A stretch of DNA of 64,000 nt from Pseudooceanicola nanhaiensis DSM 18065 (GTDB lineage Bacteria; Pseudomonadota; Alphaproteobacteria; Rhodobacterales; Rhodobacteraceae), in contig NZ_JHZF01000011.1 of assembly GCF_000688295.1 (NCBI RefSeq), positions 1,210,288 to 1,274,287 of the forward strand, read 5' to 3'. Below the pieces are notes generated by a model, which did not search any database, was not told the DNA's origin, and was given only the letters and a program-made list of their open reading frames with translations. Below are positions 30,349-37,989 of the stretch, one piece after another. Every line of letters starts with the position of its first letter. Position 1 is the stretch's first letter. The position numbers and the translations under genes are program-made.

Positions 30349-30537
30349 TCCGGGTTCGGCAGACCGCCGAGGGCGCGCCCCGCGGGAGCGAACCGGACGC
30401 AAGGGCGCGCGACGGCCGACCGGCCTGCGGGTCCGCCTGACGACGGGCGTCGCCAACCTGCCGGCTGCCGGGCAGGCCCGATCGGCCGCGGCTCCGCCCG
30501 GCCAGTCGGCCATCGGCCGCTGGAGAGGCGCCGGCTT

Positions 30538-30918
30538 CTACCCGTCGGGCAGGAGTTCCTTCAGGCGCGCGGCGATCACCTGGTCCGAGAACGGCTTGTT
30601 GATGAACAAGGCCCCTTCCGGCAGGTCGCCCGGCGCCGGATCGACCTGGCCGGAGGCGACGAGGATCTTCACGGGCGGCCACCGCTCCGCGCATTGGCGC
30701 GCGAGGTCGAACCCGGTCTGTCGGCTGGGCGGCATCTGCACATCCGTGAACAGGAGCCGGATCGAGTCGGCATCACGCTCCAGGTGGGCAAGGGCCTCTT
30801 CGACATTGGCGGCCTCGTAGAGCCGGAAGCCGGCGTCGGAGAGAATGAACGATGCATCCATCCTGATGAGCGCTTCGTCGTCGGCCACCAATGCGAAGGG
30901 CTTGAGGTCTTCAGACAT
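30538..30918 (-). CDS. single-domain response regulator (receiver)
   Basis: 126 residues, MSEDLKPFALVADDEALIRMD onward: acidic pair DD near the N-terminus, phospho-acceptor Asp in LLFTDVQMPP, and the conserved Lys in LFINKPFSDQV. No output domain and no adjacent kinase gene. Receiver-only proteins of this type often relay phosphate from hybrid or HWE kinases in alphaproteobacteria. The start at 30918 removes a long arginine-rich spurious extension. Confidence 0.85.
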   Translation of the reverse strand: MSEDLKPFALVADDEALIRMDASFILSDAGFRLYEAANVEEALAHLERDADSIRLLFTDVQMPPSRQTGFDLARQCAERWPPVKILVASGQVDPAPGDLPEGALFINKPFSDQVIAARLKELLPDG

Positions 30919-31547
30919 GGTGGCTTTTCCTTTTCGCTGTCGACCCACAACCCGCGAGGTGGCGGGTCGGGTTCCGTAGCTCCTGCGTCTTTCGTCTTGC
31001 GATGGTCCGACGGTTGCACTGCGGACATGTCGCGGCTCGGGCGCGCCCGAACGGTGGGGCGTGCAAGCCGGGCCCGCGCGGCTGGCCCCCGCGACCGCCG
31101 CATCCTTGATGCGCGGCGCCCGCCCCTCGGAAATCCGGGTGTTTGGTTGACGCATGCGCCGCGCTGATGCGCCCCCGCCGGGCACGGCGCGCGTTCCATG
31201 GCGACCGGGCGTCGCGCCCCGCTCTGCGAGGACGGCGGCCCGGGAAAACAGGTCCGTGCCCTCCGGGGCGATCTGCAAGGCCATGCCTGCGCGATCGGCA
31301 AGGACGGCGAAGCCGGAGCCCGGATACTCCGGACAGATGGAATGCGGAGCCTGGCAAGGGGCCCTGCGCCTTCGGCATCCGAGCCCTCGGACGAAGGCGC
31401 AAGGCTGTCTGGTGGTACCCGCGGCCGGCGTGTCAGGAAAGGCAATTTCACCAATGAAATCAGCGCTCAAGTGCCCCACGGGGCGCGAAATCTCGCGCTA
31501 ATCAATACAACGGGTTAGCGCCATGGTGCCCCACGTATTCTGGCCGA
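30919..31547. other. 629-bp gene-free junction between chromosome and prophage
   Basis: No credible coding sequence is seen. The last 110 bp become less GC-rich and contain ATTTCA-ccaa-TGAAAT (31445-31460), GCGCTAA...TTAGCGC (31495-31521) and two copies of GTGCCCCACG (31471-31480, 31526-31535). The host gene content ends on the left and phage-type genes begin on the right, so an attachment site could lie here; no tRNA was recognised. Confidence 0.45.
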
Positions 31548-31763
31548 TCACCAGTACTTCCGCCGCTCCCCCGTCCCCATAAGATGCACGCCATCCAGGG
31601 CCTGCCCGCCGGCGTCCCAGAGGATGCGCATGTCCTCGGCCGCCTGTTGGCCGCACCGCGAGCACCACATCAGGCGCAGTATCGCGGCGCGCAGCCGGAG
31701 CTTCCCGCGAACCGGGGTCATCATTTGATGGCCGCAGCGGCAGTGGATGTGGTATGTGAGCAT
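31548..31763 (-). CDS. small zinc-ribbon-like phage protein
   Basis: 71 residues, MLTYHIHCRCGHQMMTPVRG onward. Two Cys pairs, CRC at residues 8-10 and CSRC near the middle, suggest a zinc ribbon. No clear Shine-Dalgarno precedes the ATG at 31763, so the exact start is uncertain. Leftmost gene of phage character. Function unknown. Confidence 0.5.
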   Translation of the reverse strand: MLTYHIHCRCGHQMMTPVRGKLRLRAAILRLMWCSRCGQQAAEDMRILWDAGGQALDGVHLMGTGERRKYW

Positions 31764-31885
31764 GCGGCGGAGGTGGCGCGCAGTAGACGGACAGTCAAGG
31801 CCGGTCCGACTTACCGCTGGGCTCAAGTCGAGCGCGCCAAAAGCGCGCTTGCTCAGCACTGAGCCGATAGCTAAAACGTATCGCC

Positions 31886-32059
31886 GTGACAGACACTCTA
31901 GAAACAATTGTCGGCGCGATGATCGCCGTAGGCGCGGTGGCGGTGCTCGTGTTGGATTCCGTCCTGCCTGACGGTCGAGCCAGCACATTGCTTAGGGCCG
32001 TCATGCTGCTCGCAACACCAATCGCGATGATCGCAGCATTGTACTACTTGCCCACCTAG
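31886..32059 (+). CDS. small two-helix membrane protein
   Basis: 57 residues from a GTG start. Two hydrophobic stretches are visible: VGAMIAVGAVAVLVLDSVL and LLRAVMLLATPIAMIAALYY. It resembles in size and layout the 59-residue protein encoded on the other strand at 32299-32478. A hairpin with a T6 loop follows 9 bp after the stop. Possible phage membrane protein; function unknown. Confidence 0.5.
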   Translation: MTDTLETIVGAMIAVGAVAVLVLDSVLPDGRASTLLRAVMLLATPIAMIAALYYLPT

Positions 32060-32068
32060 CTAGTGGCA

Positions 32069-32088
32069 GCGCACCTTTTTTGGTGCGC
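32069..32088 (+). terminator. hairpin GCGCACC-T6-GGTGCGC
   Basis: Perfect 7-bp arms at 32069-32075 and 32082-32088 around six T residues, 9 bp after the small membrane protein gene. The T-run is in the loop rather than after the stem, so termination is likely but not certain. Confidence 0.5.
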
Positions 32089-32177
32089 AACTTCTTGCCC
32101 GGAAATTTGGCACCCACTTCCGCATGCACTACCTCGCCAAGGAGCGGCGCGTGGCCGACTTTCAGCGTGGCGCACGG

Positions 32178-32211
32178 CCCCGGTTCCTCAATCCACAACT
32201 TGGTGCCGGGG
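32178..32211 (-). repeat. 34-nt hairpin repeat, copy 1
   Basis: Bounded by CCCCGG (32178-32183) and CCGGGG (32206-32211). On the minus strand it reads CCCCGGCACCAAGTT and onward. Same length, stem, and most loop bases as the copy at 32617-32650. Confidence 0.55.
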
Positions 32212-32298
32212 TCTCCTCTTCCAAGATGGCCGCGGCGACCGCAGAGGCTTGCAGTCAAGCATCGACATCGGCGGCTGGGCCTCCACACGGCCGCACCT

Positions 32299-32478
32299 TC
32301 ACCAAGACGGTGCCAGCACAGCAATCGCTAACAGGATGGCCCCTACGCAGACAACGCCGATCGCCCCGCTTAGGCGCCTGTCCGTCAGGCGTAAGGCACC
32401 CCTCTCACCGAAGAAAAGTGCGATCAATATCGCCGCGAAAAGCCCTGCTACCAAGAATTGTGAAGCGCTAACACTCAT
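32299..32478 (-). CDS. small two-helix membrane protein
   Basis: 59 residues, MSVSASQFLVAGLFAAILIA onward, with a second helix GAIGVVCVGAILLAIAVLA and the arginine-rich turn RLTDRRLSG between them. The ATG at 32478 follows CAGGTTGTATC. It lies between the two 34-nt hairpin repeats and has the same layout as the 57-residue protein at 31886. Function unknown; an accessory phage membrane protein is plausible. Confidence 0.55.
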   Translation of the reverse strand: MSVSASQFLVAGLFAAILIALFFGERGALRLTDRRLSGAIGVVCVGAILLAIAVLAPSW

Positions 32479-32616
32479 GATACAACCTGAAGCTAAACAT
32501 AGGAACCCGCACCACTACCTATAGTTTCCGACAGTATGCGGCAAGTTGCCAAGCTCCGGCATTCTCCTGGGTCCCCAGAGAGTGGCGCATACGGCATCCC
32601 TCGGTGCGTCGCTCGG

Positions 32617-32650
32617 CCCCGGCTGCTCGGCGAATAACCTGGTGCCGGGG
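32617..32650 (-). repeat. 34-nt hairpin repeat, copy 2
   Basis: CCCCGG (32617-32622) and CCGGGG (32645-32650) form the stem. It begins 4 bp after the stop codon of the resolvase-like gene on the minus strand, where TAGGAGG precedes it. Confidence 0.55.
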
Positions 32651-32654
32651 CCTC

Positions 32655-33080
32655 CTATTCAGACTCGCGCTTCTTCGCGCGGCTCCGGCGCACATGCATC
32701 GCGCGGCGCGCCTTCTCGAACTCCTCGAGCACGCCCGTCCGATCGTCGGCCGGGTCAATCTCGCGGATCCCCTCGTGGATGATGACGGTCGCGCCCTTGC
32801 GCTTCAGCTGGTCGAGCATCCAGTCGACATCCTGCGGCGAGACGCCCAGGCACAGCAGGCTGGCGAAGTGCACGCGGTCTCCGGCGCTGAGGTTGCCAAG
32901 TAGGAAGTTGCGCTCGTGCAGCTGGCTCTGCGGCCGCGTGGCACGGGCCGGGAGATCGTCCTCCCAGACCGTGCCGCCATTGCCCAAATCAGCGCCGACG
33001 TAGCCCATGACCTTGAGCTGCGTTTCGCGCGAAGGCCGACCCGGCCCGGTTAGAACATAGCCCCAGATGACGCTCTCCAT
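32655..33080 (-). CDS. serine-recombinase N-terminal-like protein, probably catalytically dead
   Basis: 141 residues. The start VIWGYVLTGPGRPSRETQLK aligns in layout with resolvases (GYxRvSt...Q), but the catalytic serine position is occupied by T/G/P. The middle GDRVHFASLLCLGVSPQDVD and WMLDQLKRKGATVIIHE mimic the resolvase segment where arginines contact DNA. The basic tail ARRAMHVRRSRAKKRESE could bind nucleic acid. It is divergent from the gene at 33177 across an operator-rich gap, so a regulatory role is possible. The family assignment is tentative. Confidence 0.55.
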   Translation of the reverse strand: MESVIWGYVLTGPGRPSRETQLKVMGYVGADLGNGGTVWEDDLPARATRPQSQLHERNFLLGNLSAGDRVHFASLLCLGVSPQDVDWMLDQLKRKGATVIIHEGIREIDPADDRTGVLEEFEKARRAMHVRRSRAKKRESE

Positions 33081-33093
33081 CGTGACTTTCTAT

Positions 33094-33145
33094 ACACTTG
33101 CTTGCACAAGTGTCTTGCGGTCACTTGTTGCACAATGTTATGCAA
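33094..33145. promoter_or_regulatory. inverted repeats in divergent phage promoter
   Basis: ACACTTG (33094-33100) with CAAGTGT (33107-33113), and TTGCA (33128-33132) with TGCAA (33141-33145). They lie between the minus-strand resolvase-like gene and the first plus-strand early gene, in the most AT-rich stretch nearby. They are likely operators or promoter parts for the early rightward transcript. Confidence 0.5.
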
Positions 33146-33176
33146 TAGGCAAGAAGGTGAAGCCGAGGAGGCGCCG

Positions 33177-33440
33177 ATGCCCGAACCGATCCAGAAGCAG
33201 TACCGGCAGGCGATGAACAAGATCGCCCGCGCGATCGACGAGGCTTTCAACGGGAAACGGAAGCCTGGGCGCAAGCCAACCGTGGGCTTCATCCTGCTGA
33301 CGGCCGAGTTCGGAAAGGTCGACGGCGGCCGGGTCAACTACATCAGCAACGGCGAGCGCGAGGACATGATCGCGATGATGCGGGAGTACCTAGCCCGCGT
33401 CGAAGGCCGATACTCAGAACCCACCGACCGGCCGCAGTGA
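33177..33440 (+). CDS. phage early hypothetical protein
   Basis: 87 residues, MPEPIQKQYRQAMNKIARAI onward, with the basic patch NGKRKPGRKPTVG. The ATG at 33177 is preceded by GAGGAG; an upstream in-frame ATG at 33102 lies in the operator region. First gene of the plus-strand early row. No recognised domain. Confidence 0.65.
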   Translation: MPEPIQKQYRQAMNKIARAIDEAFNGKRKPGRKPTVGFILLTAEFGKVDGGRVNYISNGEREDMIAMMREYLARVEGRYSEPTDRPQ

Positions 33441-33467
33441 GCCGATCCAGCTAACCCGGAGGCCCCA

Positions 33468-33821
33468 ATGGCTGACGTCACCGGTCCCATTCAAACCCTG
33501 CCCGGAGCGGGCCACGCCGTCCCGCCGGGCACCATGTGCGACGATCACCCCGACCGGCCGGCCGTCGCCCGCATCCAAGGCGAAACCGACAGCTTCGGCG
33601 CGGAGCTGATCGACTGCTGCGCGGAGTGCAGGGACGCGCTGCGCACATCAATCCGGGCACCGCAGGACGGATGGTGCGACTGGTGCAAGACGGTGGCGGA
33701 GGACGTCCGCGATCATCGCGACTTTGAGGAAGGCAGCAGCGGGCCGGTCTACTCAGTTTGCGCCGGATGCCGAGTCCGAGAGCAACAGCGCCTTGAGCGC
33801 GAAGATATATACTACGACTGA
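33468..33821 (+). CDS. cysteine-rich phage protein, copy A
   Basis: 117 residues, MADVTGPIQTLPGAGHAVPP onward. Cys pairs in IDCCAEC, WCDWCK and CAGC suggest one or two zinc sites. It differs from copy B (35047-35400) at only a few residues over its whole length, so the duplication is recent. The gene-junction element with GGAGG precedes it. Function unknown. Confidence 0.7.
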   Translation: MADVTGPIQTLPGAGHAVPPGTMCDDHPDRPAVARIQGETDSFGAELIDCCAECRDALRTSIRAPQDGWCDWCKTVAEDVRDHRDFEEGSSGPVYSVCAGCRVREQQRLEREDIYYD

Positions 33822-33844
33822 ATCCAACAATCCCGGAGGCAACG

Positions 33845-34510
33845 ATGACCGACCGCCCGATCCTGTTCTCCGGCCAGATGGTCCGCGCGCTCCTAGAAGG
33901 GCGGAAGACGCAAACGCGACGGGTGATCAAATCCCGTGGCTTCCCGCCTCAATTCTGCGGCGGCAGATACGACGACAAGAACGACCCGGAGTGCTGGGGA
34001 TGGGAGGACTTCGACCGCGGCGAGTGGATCACGCTCGACCAGTGGCGGCGCTGGACCTTCGTTCCCTACGCCCCCGGGGACCGCCTCTGGGTGCGGGAAG
34101 CGTGGGCCTCGATCGACGCATGCACCCATAACGACCCGGGCTCGCAGGCGCTTGTCGACCGCGGCTTCTATCGCGCGGACCACCCGGTCGACTGCGGCGA
34201 CGTCTCGCGCTGGCGTCCCTCCATCCACATGCCTCGCTGGGCCTCCCGCTTGACGCTGATCGTGACCGACGTTCGGGTCCAGAGGGTGCAGCAGATCAGC
34301 TGCGACGACGCGGTGGCCGAAGGGGTCGAAGTCAATCCGGCTGGTGTTGTCCTCATCGACGGGGTCGCGCACTCCGGGAAGGCCGCGTTCCGCAAGCTCT
34401 GGGATAGCCTCAACGGCCCGCGCGGCTTCGGCTGGGACGCGAACCCGTGGGTCGCCGCCTACACCTTCACCGTCCACCACCGGAACATCGACGCCGCCGC
34501 TGCGGCATGA
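33845..34510 (+). CDS. phage ASCH-like domain protein
   Basis: 221 residues. The pattern ILFSGQMVRALLEGRKTQTR, then YAPGDRLWVREAWA, PSIHMPRWASRLTLIVTDVR and VQQISCDDAVAEGV is that of a widespread phage/prophage family related to ASCH (PUA-like, RNA-binding) domains. Role in phage biology is not established. CGGAGG lies 5 bp before the ATG. Confidence 0.7.
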   Translation: MTDRPILFSGQMVRALLEGRKTQTRRVIKSRGFPPQFCGGRYDDKNDPECWGWEDFDRGEWITLDQWRRWTFVPYAPGDRLWVREAWASIDACTHNDPGSQALVDRGFYRADHPVDCGDVSRWRPSIHMPRWASRLTLIVTDVRVQRVQQISCDDAVAEGVEVNPAGVVLIDGVAHSGKAAFRKLWDSLNGPRGFGWDANPWVAAYTFTVHHRNIDAAAAA

Positions 34511-34534
34511 TCCAGCTAACCCCGGAGGCACGAA

Positions 34535-34843
34535 ATGAACGGCATCGAGAGCATCGCCGCAGAGCGCGCGCGACAGGTCGAAGAGGAGGGCTGGACGCCC
34601 GACCACGACGACGAACACACGGACGGCGCGCTGGCGAAGGCCGCCGGCTGCTACGCGTGGGCCGCGGCGCAAAGCGACGGCTTGCGCGGGGTCTTTGTCA
34701 CGCCGCCGCCGACGTGGCCGGAAGATTGGTCCGTCGAGTGGTGGAAGCTGAAGGACCGCCGCACCGACCTCGTCCGCGCCGGCGCCCTGATTGCCGCCGA
34801 GATCGACCGCCTCGACCGCGCCGCCGCGCGCCTGTCCAGCTAA
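34535..34843 (+). CDS. phage hypothetical protein (ERxRQ-EGW family)
   Basis: 102 residues, IAAERARQVEEEGWTPDHDDEHTDG pattern followed by AGCYAWAAA and WKLKDRRTDLVRAGALIAAE. This family is common in prophages and looks all-helical; the HDDxH-like acidic/histidine run hints at metal binding. It ends RLSS and its last two codons belong to the repeated junction element. Confidence 0.65.
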   Translation: MNGIESIAAERARQVEEEGWTPDHDDEHTDGALAKAAGCYAWAAAQSDGLRGVFVTPPPTWPEDWSVEWWKLKDRRTDLVRAGALIAAEIDRLDRAAARLSS

Positions 34844-34856
34844 CCCGGAGGTCGGC

Positions 34857-35033
34857 ATGCCGAAATCCTGCACATCCTGTCACTGGTTCGAAGCTGATTT
34901 CGAGGACACCAGCGACGGCCACTGGATGACCCGTCCTTACGCGGTCTGCCGCGCTCGCAATGGGGTGTCCAACCTGCGGCAATTCCCATTCACAAAAACC
35001 GACTGCGGCGAACACAAGCCGAAGTCCAGCTAA
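34857..35033 (+). CDS. small cysteine-containing phage protein
   Basis: 58 residues, MPKSCTSCHWFEADFEDTSD onward. Cys5, Cys8 and two later Cys (AVCRARN, TDCGEH) are arranged like a zinc finger. GGAGG of the junction element lies 5 bp upstream, and the C-terminus PKSS is again encoded by the next copy of the element. Function unknown. Confidence 0.6.
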   Translation: MPKSCTSCHWFEADFEDTSDGHWMTRPYAVCRARNGVSNLRQFPFTKTDCGEHKPKSS

Positions 35034-35046
35034 TCCGGAGGCGCCT

Positions 35047-35400
35047 ATGGCTGACGTGACCGGCCCCATTCAAACCCTGCCCGGAGCGGGCCACGCCGTC
35101 CCGCCAGGCACCATGTGCGACGATCACCCCGACCGGGCGGCCGTCGCCCGCATTCAAGGCGAAACCGACAGCTTCGGCGCAGAGCTGATCGACTGCTGCG
35201 CGGAATGCAGGGACGCGCTGCGCGCAGCAATCCGAGCGCCGCAGGATGGATGGTGCGACTGGTGCAAGACGGTGGCTAAAGGCGTCCGCGATCATCGCGA
35301 CTTTGAGGAAGGCAGCAGCGGGCCGGTCTACTCAGTTTGCGCCAGATGCCGAGCCCGAGAGCAACAGCGCCTTGAGCGCGAAGACAGATACTACGACTGA
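35047..35400 (+). CDS. cysteine-rich phage protein, copy B
   Basis: 117 residues, nearly identical to copy A at 33468-33821, with changes such as PDRPAV to PDRAAV and TSIRAP to AAIRAP. Flanks are duplicated too, including the downstream TGAATCCAACAATCCCGGAGG-type junction. All cysteine pairs are kept apart from none lost, which argues that both copies are functional. Confidence 0.7.
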   Translation: MADVTGPIQTLPGAGHAVPPGTMCDDHPDRAAVARIQGETDSFGAELIDCCAECRDALRAAIRAPQDGWCDWCKTVAKGVRDHRDFEEGSSGPVYSVCARCRAREQQRLEREDRYYD

Positions 35401-35423
35401 ATCCAACAATCCCGGAGGCCGAG

Positions 35424-35888
35424 ATGGCCGAGTTCGCCAAAGGCACGACCGTTACCGCCGCGCGAAGCCGTGCAGAGATCGAGGACATGCTCGGCCGCTT
35501 CGGTGCGGACGGCTTCATGTCGGGCCGCGACGGGCGCCATGTGGTTGTCGCGTTCAAGGCGCGCGGCCGGCAGATCATGTTCCGAATGACGATGCCCGAC
35601 CCCGCCGATCACTACTTGACACCGACGGGCAAGCAGCGGTCCGACGCGGATGCGCGAAAGGCGGCAGACGCCGAGGACCGACGCATGTGGCGCGCGCTGG
35701 CGCTTTCCATCAAGGCTAAGCTGGTCGGAGTGGAGGACGGCATCGAGAGCTTCGAGCAGGCCTTCATGGCCCATGTCGTCATGCCGGACGGGCTGACCCT
35801 TTCCGATCACATCACCCCGCGGATTGCCGAAGCCTACGATACGGGCTCGATGCCCCCGCTTCTGCCACCGCCCGCGAAATCCAGCTAA
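35424..35888 (+). CDS. conserved prophage hypothetical protein
   Basis: 154 residues. FAKGTTVTAARSRAEIEDML and GRFGADGFMSG, then MWRALALSIKAKLVGVEDGI, match a protein family found widely in proteobacterial prophages. It has no assigned function. The last codons (AKSS-stop) lie in a junction element whose GGAGG part is lost. Confidence 0.7.
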   Translation: MAEFAKGTTVTAARSRAEIEDMLGRFGADGFMSGRDGRHVVVAFKARGRQIMFRMTMPDPADHYLTPTGKQRSDADARKAADAEDRRMWRALALSIKAKLVGVEDGIESFEQAFMAHVVMPDGLTLSDHITPRIAEAYDTGSMPPLLPPPAKSS

Positions 35889-35892
35889 CCCC

Positions 35893-36185
35893 GCTAGTTT
35901 TTGGCGGCTCCAGGGCGTCCAGTTCTATCCCAGTCTACGAGCTGCTTCTTTGCTTCACGCACCAGCGCCTTGGCGGCGTTCAACTTTGGGTGCACGCCGA
36001 GTGCCTCAACGTGTTCGAGCACCTCGTCTAGCGGCTTCTCCACGGGATCAGATGCAGGCAGAGAGGCGCTCTTTTTCGGGCGTAGGGACATAGCGTTGAT
36101 CTCCTTTCCTCCGAAACATGACATTTGGGCCCGGAACCTGCAACTTGGCCCAGCAGGTGATCGCCGAAGTCCACCTAACCCCGCC
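35893..36185. repeat. about 300-bp direct repeat, copy 1
   Basis: Contains the 65-residue gene at 35894-36091, its ribosome site, and a downstream shared tract (CCCGGAACCTGCAACTTGGC-like, GCCGAAGTCC, junction element). Copy 2 is at 37800-38097 in the same orientation. The two flank the integrase gene and one other gene. Confidence 0.7.
35894..36091 (-). CDS. small phage protein, copy 1 of a duplicated pair
   Basis: 65 residues, MSLRPKKSASLPASDPVEKP onward, then LDEVLEHVEALGVHPKLNAA and a basic-amphipathic C-terminus VREAKKQLVDWDRTGRPG. The start at 36091 follows AAAGGAGAT; an upstream in-frame ATG at 36124 lies ahead of that site. It is homologous to the protein at 37783-37989. Size and charge would fit an antitoxin or small DNA-binding protein but nothing proves it. 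Confidence 0.6.
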   Translation of the reverse strand: MSLRPKKSASLPASDPVEKPLDEVLEHVEALGVHPKLNAAKALVREAKKQLVDWDRTGRPGAAKN

Positions 36186-36201
36186 TAATAAGGGCTTTAG
36201 C

Positions 36202-37191
36202 TTACTCGGTTTTTTGGCCGATATACGCTGCCGAGACCATGGCTGCTGCGGACTGGCTGGCTCTTATCTTCCTTCCATATCGAGCAGGCATCTCCGGTGA
36301 CGTCCACCGACCAGCCACCATGATAGATGTAAGATCGCAGCCCAGCCGCAGCGCGTCATGTACGCCGCCGATGCGCGTGCTATGAGCCGACACGTCCGCC
36401 CGGTTTGTACACGTCTTTAGGATGCGCGATAGAGAAGATGGATGAAGTGGAGCGATCTTCCCGTTCGGTTGCGATTTTGTGAGAATGGGGTCGTCCCTCC
36501 GCAGGCCAGCGACTGCGATCCACGCGAGTACGGCCTCCGTCCCGGGGCCGGAAAGGTAGGCATACGCTCCTTGACCATAGGGGTCTGTCTTCGACCGGTG
36601 TACGAATAGCAGGCTTGAGCCATCGGATTGACGTTCGATGTCGCGAACCCGAAACGCCACGATCTCCGAGGCGCGGCACCAACTGTCAGTCGCAATCCAG
36701 AGAAGCGCCTTGTCCCTCATATCCCGCCGGCTGGCTCCAAGCTTCGCTATGACTGCGAGGACATCTGCTTTGCCGAGCGGTGGTGCCTGCCCAATTGCGG
36801 CCCCGTAGGTGCGTTTGACCCCCATAAGCGCGAGCTCGACCAGTCGGTGGCGACATGGATTAGGATAAAAATGGGAACGGTGCAGTTCAGAGATAGCCCA
36901 GAGCCTGCACTCGATCGTTGTGCTTTTAATCTTGCCCCCCAAGAAGTCGACGTACTCAGCCACAACGCGAGGATCGACCGGAGGCTTAGGATTGTGACCG
37001 TTCTCCGTGCACCATGCGACAAATAAACGGATGATCATGCGGTAATTTCGCAGTGTGGAGGGCGCGAACGCGGCCTCGCTTCGCGCGCGATACTCGGCCA
37101 TCAGTTGCTCTCGATGCTCAAGAGGCGCTTGAGAGATTTGCACGACCGTAGCCTGCCGCTCATTCTCCCGGTCAAATTCGCGGTGTGCCAT
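36202..37191 (-). CDS. int: tyrosine recombinase / site-specific integrase
   Basis: 329 residues. N-terminal SAM-like core-binding domain (about 35-125, STLRNYRMIIRLFVAWCTEN) and C-terminal catalytic domain: first Arg in SWCRASEIVAF, Lys in HRSKTDPYG, HxxR as HSTRIGG, the Trp in VAGRW and the nucleophile Tyr in ARYGRKI. All catalytic positions are present. The ATG at 37191 follows GAGGAAATTCG and is preferred to a TTG at 37236. It lies about 5 kb inside the left prophage border, between two copies of a 300-bp repeat. Confidence 0.85.
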   Translation of the reverse strand: MAHREFDRENERQATVVQISQAPLEHREQLMAEYRARSEAAFAPSTLRNYRMIIRLFVAWCTENGHNPKPPVDPRVVAEYVDFLGGKIKSTTIECRLWAISELHRSHFYPNPCRHRLVELALMGVKRTYGAAIGQAPPLGKADVLAVIAKLGASRRDMRDKALLWIATDSWCRASEIVAFRVRDIERQSDGSSLLFVHRSKTDPYGQGAYAYLSGPGTEAVLAWIAVAGLRRDDPILTKSQPNGKIAPLHPSSLSRILKTCTNRADVSAHSTRIGGVHDALRLGCDLTSIMVAGRWTSPEMPARYGRKIRASQSAAAMVSAAYIGQKTE

Positions 37192-37324
37192 CGAATTTCC
37201 TCGAGCGGAGCGATCGGAGAACCGTCCCATAGCCAAGTGATTCCTGCACTCGCAAGCTGTTAACCAAATCTTAAGATTCTTCTGCTTTGCTCAATGTCGT
37301 GGCACATCTCGTGCGGAAGGCGAA

Positions 37325-37690
37325 ATGCGAAGCAAGGCAGGAGGCCTCAGCGAAATGGTATTTAGACGTTCGGGAGGACGGCCCAAGCGGGATGAGGCGT
37401 GTGCACTGCTCGACGCGCCATCGCTACGTCGGGTGCCTACTAAATCTGATATCTCAAGGGTGCTGCGTGGGATGTTCAGGGACGCCGAGGTTCGAGGGCA
37501 GCGCCACATAGACGTCGTGGCATCCAAACTCGAACAAGCAGCCGATGGAAACGGTGGACAAGAATACCGCCTGCCATTGTGCTTCGATGCGATGATCGAA
37601 GAGTTGTGGACCGACGACGAAGTCCTGCATTGGCCACCATCAGTGGCAGCAGCCGAACTGGTGATCCGATTTAGGCTTCCGCGCCACTGA
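37325..37690 (+). CDS. phage hypothetical protein divergent from integrase
   Basis: 121 residues, basic N-terminus (VFRRSGGRPKRDEAC) and middle VPTKSDISRVLRGMFRDAEV. An alternative ATG at 37355 sits 10 bp after AGGAGG and would give 111 residues. No recognised domain. The divergent position to integrase would suit a regulator or excisionase-like factor, but no helix-turn-helix is convincing. Confidence 0.5.
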   Translation: MRSKAGGLSEMVFRRSGGRPKRDEACALLDAPSLRRVPTKSDISRVLRGMFRDAEVRGQRHIDVVASKLEQAADGNGGQEYRLPLCFDAMIEELWTDDEVLHWPPSVAAAELVIRFRLPRH

Positions 37691-37782
37691 TACCGATTTG
37701 CTGAACACCTTGGCCGCACAACGTCCTAGCGGTCGCGGCACCGACAAACCCTCCGCGGCGCTACGAGCCAAGCGGGGCCGAT

Positions 37783-37989
37783 CTACCCCTGCTCGTGTTT
37801 GGCTCCGCCAGGGCGTCCGGCTCTATCCCAGTCAACGAGCTGCTTCTTCGCTTCACGCACCAGCGCCTTGGCGACGTTCAACTGTGGGTGCACACCGAGA
37901 CTGTCAACGTGTTCGAGCACTTCGTCTAGCGGCTTCTCTACGGGATCAGAGGCGGGGAGAGAGGCGCTCCTTTTCGGACGTAGGGACAT
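37783..37989 (-). CDS. small phage protein, copy 2 of a duplicated pair
   Basis: 68 residues, MSLRPKRSASLPASDPVEKP onward, clearly paralogous to the protein at 35894-36091; it differs at scattered positions (EALGVHPKLNAA versus DSLGVHPQLNVA) and has a three-residue longer end. AAAGGAGA lies about 11 bp before the ATG. Part of the direct repeat copy 2. Confidence 0.6.
   Translation of the reverse strand: MSLRPKRSASLPASDPVEKPLDEVLEHVDSLGVHPQLNVAKALVREAKKQLVDWDRAGRPGGAKHEQG

Noticed and set aside
31140-31500. tRNA or small RNA at the prophage border
   Set aside because: No cloverleaf with TTC loop and CCA-end-compatible stem could be drawn by eye.
32001-32324. Minus-strand frame containing GTKLWIEEPG
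   Set aside because: It spans the 34-nt hairpin repeat and the end of the 57-residue gene on the other strand; the partial similarity to the second repeat is explained by the repeat itself.
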